The notes under the pieces were generated by a model, which was given only the letters and a program-made list of their open reading frames with translations, had not been told where the DNA came from and did not search any database. A stretch of 64,000 bases of DNA from positions 420,566 through 484,565 of the forward strand of contig KN832571.1 in the NCBI GenBank assembly GCA_000827205.1. The letters are read 5' to 3'. Shown piece after piece: positions 20,078 to 31,198 of this stretch. Each line of letters starts with the position of its first letter. The first letter of the stretch is position 1. The translations under genes were made by a program, and so were the position numbers. The stretch comes from Plicaturopsis crispa FD-325 SS-3. Its lineage: Eukaryota; Basidiomycota; Agaricomycetes; Amylocorticiales; Amylocorticiaceae.

Positions 20078-21348
20078 TCAAGTGCCCTGCCATTGTGGAA
20101 GAAATACAGTATATACCAGAGTCACATAGCGTGACATGAGGAAAGGCGTCGGGCAACGTGCCCTGCAGCGTCCGCGCACTGTACAAAAAACGAACCCGCC
20201 ATCAAGCGCCAAGACCTTCCCACCCCGCGGGTTCGTTTCGTTTTTAGTACATACTCGCTTTACCCTCCGCGCGTTCTCCATGGCTGCGATTGTCTCTTGT
20301 ATGGCTGTTGCTCCGGCCTGAAAGTGTGTCAAGTGACCGACAATATGCACAGGAGATGAATAGCTAGACTTACACGCAGCGCATCCAAATAATCCAAATC
20401 ACTGTCGTGTTGCCCAGGCTCGACTTCATGAGAAGGTTCGCTCGTTGTTTCGCGTTTCTCGCCAGAACGGGGAACGACAATTCCATCAGCTTTCAGCTGG
20501 TCTGCCATAGAAGGATCAGGCCATGAGTTGCGAGCAACTCTGCACAACGACGCACCGAGGGACCTATACTTGAAGATGAAGGTTACGATGGGCCTTGGGT
20601 CCAATTTTACAGTACGCCGGAACCGTTTTTGGACCTGAATTTCGGGTCCAAGTCTAGCGGCGTATGCATCAGAAAATTTGAGACAAGATGTCTGAAGAGG
20701 GGTGCCCACCCTACGCAGTGCTCCATGACTTGTGTTGGCCGTTCGTGAATTCTGCTGCCTTTAAAATTATTGGTGACGCCGACGGCTTGTACAGTGCTGT
20801 CCACCGCGATCCTCCAAATTTCAAGCCGTATTTCGCCAAAGCGGTGCAGCGACCTATGCATGTTGAGACCGCCGACATCCTCTGTAGGAGCGTCGCGTTT
20901 AGAATAGTTTTATGGGCATAGCGGAATGGTCATACCTGTCGTCTCTACGCGTGCAAAGACAAAGTTTCTAGCCGTCCTGTCAGACGTGACGAGACCGCGC
21001 TTCTGTACTTCTGGAGGCTGGTGCGAGCGCGAGCCGCCCTGCCTCGTGAAGGGAAGCATTATTGCGCCGTCACACAGCATGCCGTCCACGGAAACCCAGC
21101 CCCCTGTTGTGATGGAACGAAAGTCTGCCAAATCTTTCCAACACACTGAAAATTCCTGATGACCGTGGATGTCAAAGATATGGTCAGGACGTAGAAGGGC
21201 GTGTAGTGCTGCGGGTCCTTACCTTGCCTACTTCCGACGCGACCCAGCAGTTTACTTCTGTACCATCACGCGAGACCTCGACGCAATGCTCCTCGAGAGC
21301 TCCGTCCCCGACTTTGATCCACACTCCAAAAGATTTCGAGTTGAGCAT
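20078..21348 (-). CDS. DUF7918 family protein, cluster copy D, 3' end disrupted by an insertion
   Basis: Minus-strand exons: 21348-21223, 21155-20936, 20881-20710, 20653-20556, 20501-20374, and a last exon starting at 20317. Exon 1 is again 126 nt and the phases match the paralogues. Blocks: SFGVWIKVGDGALEEH, CWVASEVGK, GGWVSVDGMLCDGAI, RFGEIRLEIWRI, PIVTFIFKYRS, QLKADGIVVP. The last exon reads AGATAIQETIAAMENARRVK and then enters the inverted-repeat element at 20255. Reading on inside the element gives ~60 foreign residues to a stop at 20078 (about 327 residues in total). That product would lack the sumoylation-like site and the terminal hydrophobic-DLT motif. The original 3' end survives at 19419-19485. 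It may be a pseudogene or an allele with an altered tail. Confidence 0.75.
20256..20265 (+). repeat. Right target-site duplication CGCTTTACCC
   Basis: Ten-base match to 19476-19485. It marks the upstream insertion edge, within codons for RRVKR of copy D. Confidence 0.75.
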
Positions 21349-22542
21349 GATATGAGGGTTTTGAGGCGAGCGATGGGGTGGTAGTTACTGAAGTGTCCAG
21401 GATCGAATGGCATGCTTAAATATCATACCTTGGCCCCTCTTCCTCCGTCAGCGGTGCGATTAGTAGGTGGTCAAGCACAGTGTGCGCTCAGAAACTGTAT
21501 GAGCCATAGCGAGCTTGCACTGAGCGCTCGGATATTCCTAACTGGTTCTGACCACGTACCTTGTCTGGTTCCATGCTTCTCCGCAAGTTCACAGGGCATA
21601 CCGCAGTCCTAGATTCGCGAGGCACTTCTGAAGAACCTTATCCTGAGTCCTCACAGTCATGTGAACCTGCAACGGACTTCCTGCTGCTGATTTGAGATGG
21701 TTCTGTCACTTGATCAAAGTAGTGCTCACCAGTGCTCCTCCGTTTCCCACCTCTTTGTGGTCACAAGTTGATCACAAGGTATCCGCTCGCTGCGGCGCTC
21801 ATTGTACCTAGAAAGTTGCCGGCGGGTCACATTATCGTGAGTATACGGCAGGTACACAATGCGGCGTTCGTATACTTACTGTACTGAGATACCGCTTATC
21901 GCGTCCGCGTCCAGATGATTCGGAAGCAGGGAGACCTGACAGCTCAGGGATCTAGGACAGATCTGCACGAGCAGAGCGTTTGACATCTGACGCCTGCGGT
22001 GACCTGCAAATATGTTCTCAGGCGGCTTGCAAGAATCAGTAGGTAGATTGATAAGTAAGGGGAGAACTACATGAGCTTCAAGCAGCATCACTCACTAGAC
22101 TCCGAGGTTGACCGACTCGGAGGTGAGCATTTGACGTGACCTCTGACCCCATGTCCCTGTCAGAAGGACCTGAGACAGGTCGGAGAAGGAAGATTACTCA
22201 CAGATAATCACATACCACACTCGAGCACAAGCTGTAATTCGGACGGGCGGCGCCTCAGTTCTGCGACTCTGTGTGTCGGTCCGGGGGTTCAAAGCTGAAG
22301 AACATAGTCAATGCAAACCGCGTAAAATGGGTATCAAATGCAATGTAATATTGTCACCCGCAGGCCGGGTCAAACATCATCTACTTGGGCGTTTTGGGCA
22401 GAGCGTAGTCCACGAACGTAGGTACAGCCCAGATTACTTATCCGACATATGTAGACTCGTTTGGGTAGAAGTGGCTTTGCCCGCTTCACATATACACGCC
22501 AGGGGACTCTGGAACACGAGAATCATTCGTGGTGCCCTCGGA
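21349..22542. other. Intergenic region, no gene recognised
   Basis: About 1.2 kb between the start of DUF7918 copy D and the 3' end of the DUF6534 gene. Short frames only. No RNA gene, repeat array or inverted ends were recognised. Confidence 0.45.
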
Positions 22543-24615
22543 TCATACGGGCGTAGGCTTGATGTCGTCGGGATCAGGATGTTCCCAGCGACCACACTGA
22601 AGCCAGACAGATCAGAGAAGAGATGGGAGATGCATCGCGGATATTGGTACTCACCTCGCGGCCAGTTTCAAACGCTTTGCCGAAGCGCCCGTCGACGACG
22701 CTTTGCGTGGACGTGTCCACTCGGATCGCGATCACAGGATCTCTGCCGCTGTAGTCATTCGGAAACTGGGGGAGTCGCGTGCTTTCAGTATATTAACCAA
22801 TAGGCTGCGACCGTTGAAATAGGGAGAATATCGAGCACGACGTACTCTAGATAGTTCATTCGATGCTGCACCGCGGCCGTCGCGCATGCCCATGGTTTGG
22901 AAGAACGACATGGAGAAACTCTCCTCCCCGCCGGCGCGCGAGCCACCGGTCTTGATGTATTCGCGGCAGTTGAGTGTCACCAGGAAACTGTTTGTGTAGA
23001 GGCGGCCCATAATCAGGAAGAAGAACATGTAGATAAATGTTGTGGGTGATAGGGCAATCTGTAGCATAAGTTCATCCGTCAATTCCGTCGCTAAGCATGC
23101 AGAGAAACTGGATACACGTACCGAGATGCAAGATGCGATAGCGCAAAGGCTTGTCAGAAGACCTAGATAGAAATTCAAAACATTAGCTCAATAATTTCAT
23201 CGATGTATGAGGATGCGCACCGGTGTTCAGCGTGAAAAGTATCTGTGACAAAGTGTCAATAAGACTTCGATGGAATACAAGTCGCAGCGACATACGAGGC
23301 GATTGATCAAGTCATTCGAATGCTTCAAACCCGTCTTCGAGGCAACCAAGAGCCAGACTAGAGAAACCAAGATAGAAATGTCCGCGCCTGCCGCAAGTAG
23401 GTTGCAGGTCATCCATAAATGCTAAGTATACCACAATGAGCTATCGAGAATATTGGACAGAGGTGATATCGCTAACATACCTTCAGGGTCGAAAGTTCCA
23501 TGAATGTATCGAGCTGTAGTCTATGAGACAATGAGACTGCGAGATTGCCAGGGATAATGATTCGAGACTCACGCTTTGACACAATAAGCTGTGTCGCTCG
23601 AAGAGATAAGCTGCGCATACCTTGAAGTCAAGCGAGAAAATTACTCGCCCACAAGCAACCCTTCGTATCAGTCAGTACACATCGGGTACAAACGCGCAGT
23701 CAAGACTTACCAAATGCGCTTAGGCTGAACAGCGACTGCATCAAGGGCTGTGAGTGACGATTGTACAACTTTGCGACCAGTGTACGCACCAAAGGCACCT
23801 GAAGTACATATCTCTTGCTAACTAAATAAGGTCATGAGCTATGAACTCGTGAGTGCAAGACTGAAATGGATTTACTTCGAAGAACCCGATAGCAGTAGAA
23901 CCTGAACACGGGTTAGCGAACTGCCTAGCATGGAATACAACACAGACTCATACTGCTGTACAAGGAGTGCGATGATATTACTGAAGAATACCTGGATAAT
24001 GAGTGTCCTGCAGAATGACAATCAACTCCTTGTTCGTACTGAGATGGGGTTCAAGAATACTTGCTGTAACAGCGCGTTCAAAATATTTGGATTGCCGTGG
24101 TTGGTGATCGCGTAGTCGTAGACTTCAGAACGAGCCGGTTGTTGACGGGCATCAGTCTATAGTAGCGGGTATTTCTTGAATACGGACCAGAAACTACGCA
24201 GGAGGCATGAGTTGAGGTTAAATTGCTTCGAAGTAACGCACTTACCAGTTAGGACCACTTGTTGGCCCGTGTCGCACACCAAAAGGGAGGCGATCTATTT
24301 CTCTCGATAAGGATCTCCGGACATGAGAGCGATATAGTAGCAGCACTCACGAGAAGCTTGATATACCACGGGTCCCGATTTCTGTAGCTGCGCCAATACA
24401 CCCAACATTGCAGGCAACCCGCTACGGATTTCATCGGTCAGACCCAGTGAAAGTAAACATGCTACACTCGGACTCACCTCCATAAAGACTGGATACATTG
24501 GACACATATTAGAGCAGTCTTTAGCAGACCAAAGGGATCTTGGTGCTTACACAGAGGAGCAGACAACAGAATCGAACAATATCCCCAGGGTGTTGTCAAT
24601 GTTCGGAGCCGCCAT
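22543..24615 (-). CDS. DUF6534 family multi-pass membrane protein
   Basis: An intron-dense minus-strand gene. First exons: 24615-24551, 24488-24478 (only 11 nt), 24421-24351, 24294-24246, 24122-24061 and 23991-23954. They read MAAPNIDNTLGILFDSVVCS, then VLYGAGCLQCWVYWRSY, DPWYIKLL, DYAITNHGNPNIL and IIALLVQQFYCYRV. The later part is clear again: HLWMTCNLLAAGADISILVS, then SKTGLKHSNDLINRLI, NTGLLTSLCAIASCIS, and TFIYMFFFLIMGRLYTNSFL with LVTLNCREYIK. A Ser/Gly tail ends at 22543. The order of hydrophobic helices (about seven) and the YTNS(F/L)L..LN.R signature match DUF6534, a basidiomycete membrane family of unknown function. The middle exons (about 23900-23580) are unresolved. Confidence 0.82.
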
Positions 24616-25751
24616 GAGCAATTGGGGGCTTTCCTGGTGTCGTCGTAAGCAGTTCGAGTTACAGGTAGGGTGGCATACAGCCGTAGGCGGAACGACAGCT
24701 CTGCTTTGACGACCGAGAAGTCATTATAAGTATTGCGTCTGAGGTCCGTGGGTCCGTAAGGAACAGCCACGTACCTCCAAGTTCTGCTTCAGTCTGCTTC
24801 TGTTACATACCCGCCCTAGCCTCGTGTTTCGTGCGGAGCAGAGACGACGACATGGAAACATCGAGAACGTTGCCCTCGGCGATCCCGCCTGCACGGACAT
24901 TGACACAATGACGGTATGAGACGCATCATTTGCGTGCACTTTGGGTCTGTGGATGATACATACATGCGAGGACACGCATCTGCAGTTACGTCGTGGTACC
25001 CCCTGGCGAACGAGTAAGCTGGCACCATGTCTGTTGCTGAACAGGTGAGTACAATGCGCAACATGAGCGTGGCGGACTTTCTGAAATATCGAATTCTCAA
25101 CACTGCCTTCCTATAACGGGTGCCACGGAATCTTCCGAAAATGCCCTGAGCCTAAGTCCAGGACCATAATACAGGGAGTCCGCTCAACGTCCACCGCCAT
25201 CCTTTTGCGAGTCTGCGACATGTCTTCGGCTTTAAATAATGCTAAGCACTTTGGAGCTTTCAATGCAGTAAGCGTGTATCACTGAGTATAGTATCAGAAA
25301 CGCTACGTATCTTAGGTAGCAGATTTACGAGTCCGGATACCTCAATAAGCCGGTTTCTCCATGCAGGACGCCGCCGTGGCGAGCATTACCTATCCGCGCT
25401 CGTCGCCCAAGAAACTCACTTGACGCCTAAACAAAAATCTCCGGGTGAGCTAAGGTGAGCTGGTGTTGGTTGTGGGGTAGGTACTTGGCTTTGTGTAAGT
25501 AAGTAATATTGACAGGGTGTGTTATCAGCTGTTATTATTGATCAGGGGATACTGCATGACGGCGGACACAAACTAAGTATACCCAAGGCCGCATATAAGC
25601 CAAAGACAGTGTCTAGCACCGAGTGCTCTCACACCAACTCAGAGTTAGCATTTGCGAAGTGGTAGAATATCGGGCAAACGATTCCTCTCGCAAGCACTTA
25701 GTCCCATCTCTCTAAATCCGGGAGTCCAAATTCCAATGCAGATGTCAAGAA
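24616..25751. other. Intergenic region, no gene recognised
   Basis: It spans from the DUF6534 start to the 3' end of APC6. A few short minus-strand frames (for example 24724-25103) have no domain signal. I see no repeat or RNA gene. Confidence 0.45.
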
Positions 25752-28661
25752 TCACCCTACACTCATAGGGTCATCTTCCACATCGAACGGTACATCTGGT
25801 CGCGGCCTCCGCGCCTCGCTCGCTTCTGGTTGCTGCTGCTGCCCCGCCGACTGAGCATCCTCCTTTTTCAAAGGTTGCTGAGCTACCCGCGCGAGCTTTG
25901 CCCTGAGGTTCTGCATCGTTTTCTCGAAGGCCTCCTCACCCCCCGGAAACTCTTTCTTCAGCGGCCCGCCCGTTATCGCGCTCGTCTCGAGGGCGAGATT
26001 GAGAAGTTCGATGATGTGGGGGTTGATGTGATCAACGCTCAATGCCTTTAGACGGGTGTCAATAGCTTTGAGGGCAACAACATGTTAAGGAGGACGTACT
26101 TTGTGGTAGTTGACGATGGCCTTTTCGGTATCGTTGAGAACGTGATATACCATGCCCATGAAGGCGAGCGCTTGGGGGTGGTGGGGCTCAATCTCCAATA
26201 CCTTTTGATACATCGCTTGTGCATCGTCGTATTTTCTGCCAAATAAATTTCAGGACGAGTAGAAAGAGCAGCGTATGTTGACTGACTTCAGTTTCCGATA
26301 ACAGGTGCCGAGGTTCAGAAATGTGGTCGTCCATGATTTCTGCGACGTTTGTGTAACTTGAGCAAGGTCGAGCGATTCCTTGAATAGGTCTGCCGCCCGC
26401 TCGTAGCTTTTAACTATGTGAGTGGGATGCGCACCAGTCGACAAACCGGTAGCACTCACTCGCCGTCTGTGAAAGCCATTACGCCGCGTTCGTTCGCAAG
26501 CAATGGGTCACCGTCGCACATCGAATACGCGGCATTGAGGGCCTCATTCGCCAGAGACAGATTGTGGAGAACGATGTTCTCCATTCCCACAAACATTAAC
26601 GGCAGATGCGACCTAGAGACGTAGTGACATCAACACCTGATGAAGCTGATACCGAAGCATCTCTCGTACCCATTGAACAAACGTGCAGACGTAGAGTAAG
26701 CAACTATGGCGTTCGTATGCTCGCCCTCAAATGAAAACGTGTGAGCGAACGCAATCCACGCAGGTCCAAATCGTGGATCCATGAGCGACGTCTTGCTAAA
26801 CACTACACGTTGAATAGGTGGCGTCGGAATGAGGACTGCGCACGAACCTGAAATAAGTCCGCGCGGTCATCCACTTTTGGGTAGCAAGATACCAGCACCC
26901 GACAGCATACCAGCTTATAGGATTTTCGGGTTCTTGCTCGACAAGCTCGTGGGCAAGGATGAACAGTTTCGAATGTAGATGGGAGACGTGGTACATGCAC
27001 GCGATGTGTAAAGGCATCGTTGGTGTATGCACCGCGACCATGCCAAGAATTCTGTGAGCGGTACGCTATGAATAGGATCGAACAGACTGTAGTCGATGAT
27101 AACCGGAGGTAAGAACACACCTGCTAGTCAAAGCGTAGCAATCTGCCCAGCGAAACTGTACGGCCAAAGCATCGGCGAAGCTGTACAGGACATCTGGGTT
27201 GTCTGCGAGGCCATACTCGTCGATGAGCCGCCGTCGCGTCAGCGTGTGCTCCGCGGCGTGCTTGTATTTCCGTAATCGAGACGTGTAGATGAGCTGCACA
27301 AAATCTGCGTCTTCGGGCGTCTGCTCCTTGTACGCTAGACCTTGAACGAATTCCCACTCTGCACAAATACTGTTACATATAGCATAGGGAATATTCAAAA
27401 ATGCCCTAACCTTCGTCCATGGTCATCATTTCGCCATTCACGAGATGCTCGAAAGCGTCGTAACATTTAACGTCGAGGGCGAGCGCCTCCATGAAATTAT
27501 GTTTGGCTTGGTCCCCTCGGCCGACCTTGAGCATGAGCACGCCACGCAAAAAGCACATGGAGGCTTCGATCTAAAGTGGGACATTTAGACTGACTTTCCG
27601 CGCGTTGATGGTATGCTTACTTTGATACCGCCATCCATATTTGGTACGGCAGGGCCACTACGACCTACAAAAATATCTGAGTGACCTTGATAGAGAAAAT
27701 AACACGGTCATGTCGTACCCGAGTCACGGAAAGGATTGGCTTCTCCTAGCATCTCCGTCGCTTCCGTCCAATTCCCTTGGCGGACCTCCAATAAGCCGTT
27801 GAGTACGAGCAAAAACGTCCTTCGTGTGACCAAGAGAGCGCACCTGGCACTGTGCAGCGAGATATCTACATGCTACGCTCATGTCGACTAAACGGGACAC
27901 TTTCTCTTGCATATTTTCAGGGACTTCGATCATTCCCATGGGTAACCGCGGCATAGCGGTCATAGGCTGAGGAGGCACTTCTTTGCCTTTGCCTTTCACG
28001 GCCGCAGATAGTGGATACCCGTGTCCATTGATTCCCGTCACGTCCGCTCGTTGCGGCTGTTTAGGCGGGGAAACAGGGAAAGGACGTGTGAGGAGTCGTT
28101 CGGCGCGTGAATACTGGTTGGTCATGAAGAACGTTTGCGCGAGCCAGAACGCGTCATTTGGGTCGTCTGAGGAGACAGACGCGTCAATACACGAGAAAGT
28201 TCGAGAGACTGGCACGTACTGGTCCAACTCAGTATCTTGTCTCCCCAAAAGGCCGCAGTTTCGTAGAGATGCTGCATCAGCGCGTCGTGGCGCCAAAGTC
28301 GCATCCGGTCAACCATGCCCCATTCGTAATCTGTGCTATCATCCTCGCTCTCATCCTCTGTTTCCTGAAAGACGTCGGTAGTATCGTTGGCGAGGGGGTG
28401 GCGGCCCAGACTCTCTTTCGCTCTCCGGTGAGGGCGCGGCGACGAGTGTAGGGGGGATGCAGGTAAGATGGAGCGGTTCGGGTCGAGTGCGGGGTTTGAT
28501 ATAGTGCTCGAGTTTGCATCCAGGTAAGAGTTCACGAGCGGTCGAGGACCAAAGGAGAAGGATGAACCGATTGAGCCACGATTTCGAGAGCTTGACGGCG
28601 AAGGTAGACGAGGAATAGACGGAATCTGATAGTTGTTTTGCGGCGGCGGTGTCGACGGCAT
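25752..28661 (-). CDS. CDC16: Anaphase-promoting complex subunit Cdc16/Cut9 (APC6), TPR protein
   Basis: A multi-exon minus-strand gene. It starts at ATG 28661 (MPSTPPPQNNYQIP); exon 1 ends at 28220 and exon 2 starts at 28166. The ~120-residue N-terminus is Ser/Pro-rich. Then come the Apc6 landmarks: MRLWRHDALMQHLYETAAFW, WTNDPNDAFWLAQTFFM, CRYLAAQCQVRQGNWTEA, ALALDVKCYDAFEHLV and LIDEYGLADNPDVLYSFAD. Next are HIACMYHVSHLHSKLFILAH, NPISWYAVGCWYL, DPRFGPAWIAFAHTF, TNAIVAYSTSARLF, LHNLSLANEALNAAYSMC, LNLGTCYRKLKKYDDAQAMY and HHPQALAFMGMVYH. A final exon ends DDPMSVG. These are tandem TPR helices in the order seen in yeast Cdc16 and fission yeast Cut9. The family is an APC/C scaffold subunit needed for mitotic cyclin and securin ubiquitination. 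It is divergent from eIF1A, with 283 bp between the starts. Confidence 0.93.
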
Positions 28662-28944
28662 ATTTCCTCGACGAATGCACCGTTCAGATGCTGTTTTACC
28701 GGATAAATCAGTGCAACGTGCAGTAAAAGCAATGTATACGATTGGTATACGGCGTTGAAACAGAGGTACTCGCTGACGTAAGCAGCTACACAGGACCTCT
28801 GTTAACTTTGCCTCAGACTCAGAGGCTGAACTTACAACGCTCCTCTCCCTATCACCACCACCATCTATCGCTTTCTACGTTTCTGTCATCTCTGTCGCTA
28901 TTCCCAGGCGACAAGGACAGAACCTACAAAGCTACTAGCCCAGC

Positions 28945-29619
28945 ATGCCGAAGGTGAATAACTCGAGATCTCTAGCTGATCGAACAATTTTCATTCTGAC
29001 TCCCCGATTCCCAGAATAAAGGAAAGGTGCGATTGACCCATATCGCTTTGCTTGCGATACCATCTCTGACATTGCTGGCTTTGTTTAGGGAGGAAAGAAT
29101 CGGAGGCGTGGAAAGAACGAGAACGACGACGACAAACGTGAACTCGTATTCCGAGAGGACGGACAGGAATACGCCCAGGTCACCAAGATGCTCGGAAACG
29201 GTCGCCTCGAAGCCCAGTGCTTCGATGGCGAAAAGCGGCTGGCGCACATTCGTGGCAAGATGCGCAAGAAGGTTCGTATGCGCCATAGCTGTGCGGCGTC
29301 CCGCTGACCATTGAGCGCTACGCCACAGGTTTGGATCAATCAGGGAGACATCGTCCTTCTGTCTCTCCGAGACTTCCAGGATGACAAGGCCGACGTGATC
29401 GTCAAGTACACTGCTGATGAGGCGCGAAACTGTGCGTATAATCTACCCGCGATCGCTATCAATTATAGGCGCCGACGCATGATTATTTCATTAGTGAAAG
29501 CATACGGTGAACTGCCAGAGAATGCCAAAATCAACGAGACGGACACTTTCGGCGAAGAAGATGGCGAATGTACGTTTGAGTTCGGCGACGAAGGGGAAGT
29601 GGATATCGACGATATATAA
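28945..29619 (+). CDS. TIF11: Translation initiation factor eIF1A
   Basis: Five exons: 28945-28953, 29015-29026, 29089-29271, 29329-29431 and 29495-29619. Phases agree and give 143 residues, the usual size. The first two coding exons are only 9 and 12 nt (MPK, NKGK). The protein reads [14 protein letters not shown], then the OB fold ([60 protein letters not shown]), the helical [16 protein letters not shown], and an acidic tail ending DIDDI. The acidic C-terminus and the basic N-tail are the regions known to contact eIF5B and the ribosomal A/P sites in this family. It is very likely essential. Confidence 0.96.
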
Positions 29620-29960
29620 ATCGTCCATCGACGGATGTTGTACCATTTTGTTCTTCTATGTGTGTAAATCTGCTCTTACCTCTCTATGTTCTTTGCTCAT
29701 CGCTGGGCTCATGTAGCTGCTGTATCAAATCATCAATGATCGTTGCATGCATTACAATCGTCTTTTTCAAGTCTGTTTCTACACCACTATGCACGGCTGG
29801 AAATAGAAATGCTGAGTTCAATGCAACCTATTTATCCAACATTTTTGAGCTCCTTGTGTCCCCTTGCCTGCTTGATGCTCCAAGTCTGTCAACCGCGGGC
29901 ACGTACGCTGATGTTATCAGACTGTAACAGAAACGTCCTAACATGCACTCGTTTGAATTT

Positions 29961-31018
29961 TTAATAGTTTTGCCATAAATCATCTATGTGGACGGCTTTC
30001 TTCATAGTATCTCGAGTATACGTGCGCTGTCGCAAGCCATCGTTTCCGATCGCTAACCAGCTCGGATAACCCATGGCATACCCATGACTCTTCCCCCCAT
30101 CAGACACGTTAGGCGTCCAGAATACGGGTTGTGGTGTTTGCTTATCCTTATATAACATGCCATTGGGTTGCTTGTGTTGACGTCGATGTCGCGTCCGCTT
30201 TCTTCGTTCTGTATTGGGAACGTCATTAATGGAGATGATTGGAAGGCGCGTATTTTGCCCGGCGGCATCATCCGATGGAATGAGAGCGGACACCGAGACA
30301 GGAGGGCGCGTGGAGCGAGGGGATTGTCGGCGCTCGGCCATGAATATGACTGGGGGTGGATCAGGAAGCGTAGCTTTGATACACGTTAGTCTATTGCGCG
30401 CATGCGGATGAGGCTAGAAGGAATATGCTCGTGAGCTTGTAAAGCAGAGAGGGGGAAAAATTAGCTCGTACGGAGTGAGAGTTTTTAGAGGCCGATGTTA
30501 TCCAAGAAAAATCAACGGCGACGGCTTTCGCCCGGTTCGCTCGTCGCTCTGCTTCAGCATCGTTGTCTTCGCAATCTGGTTCACGGAACCTACACAATAT
30601 TGATCAACGAGATAGGAGATCAATTACACGCCACGTACTTTGTTTCAGGCAATGGTTTGGGATCCAGAGACACAGCCTGCGGTGCAAGAGACGTGGACAC
30701 AAGTCGGAACGCTGATAAACACGGCTATCAGCCAAAGACGGTCAATATACAGGGTATGTACGCACGCATAAGCTGGGCATCCCAGATATTATCCGTATCC
30801 GTCTGGACCTTCTGTCTCTTGCCACGCCTTGGGGTCGTTTGCTGCATATCCGTTTCGCCAAGCTCGCTCTCAATGAGCTCTCTGAGCCTCTTTCCGAGCA
30901 CTTCCGAGGATTCATCGTCCTGTGCCTGATCATCGTCGTTACTATGAGCTAGGTCGGCGCGAGATACGATTTTCGTGGGGATGTTCAGCAAATGTGGGTT
31001 TGAGTAGCGAGGGATCAT
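29961..31018 (-). CDS. Conserved-looking unknown protein, basic/acidic, probably nuclear
   Basis: I do not recognise the family. Exon 1 (from ATG 31018) reads MIPRYSNPHLLNIPTKIVSR, then an Asp/Glu stretch and PRRGKRQKVQTD, a nuclear-localisation-like basic cluster. Joining the donor after CTTATGC (near 30770) to the acceptor TTTATCAG near 30710 adds LVSTSLAPQAVSLDPKPLPE. The next exon gives FREPDCEDNDAEAERRANRA and AVAVDFSWITSASKNSHS. A last exon ends at 29961 after ERRKRTRHRRQHKQPNGML and a Trp/Tyr-containing tail. The final junction (about 30475 to 30365) is not resolved. It is divergent from the NOP15-like gene, with 180 bp between starts. Confidence 0.6.
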
Positions 31019-31198
31019 GGTGGCGCGTGTGCAATAGCCGGCGCGAAATACTTCGCGAATTCGTGAGCGGTTGTTGTGGTTTGTTTTGCAGCAGCCTCCA
31101 ATTTTTGGCGAAACACCGCAGATCTTTCGAGTGTACTGTTTTTCATTTGCTTTTTCTTACGCTTTTCGATCTCGCATACCCAGAACTACTGGAACGCC

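Larger units (their letters stand above)
19486..20255. mobile_element. ~770 bp non-autonomous inverted-repeat DNA element with telomere-like core
   Basis: The two ends are imperfect inverted repeats about 80-90 bp long. The left end reads ACTAAAAACGAAACGAACCCG from about 19493; the reverse complement of the right end contains the same string. Each terminus also contains an inner inverted copy (CGGGTTCGTTTTTTG), so each end can fold on itself. The element is bordered by a direct repeat, CGCTTTACCC, at 19476-19485 and 20256-20265. That is a 10-bp target-site duplication, the size used by Mutator-like (MULE) transposons. No transposase frame is present. Inside lie a 35-bp perfect hairpin and about 180 bp of degenerate TTAGGG repeats. 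It is inserted in the last exon of DUF7918 copy D. The MULE affiliation is inferred from the duplication length and long inverted ends only. Confidence 0.7.
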
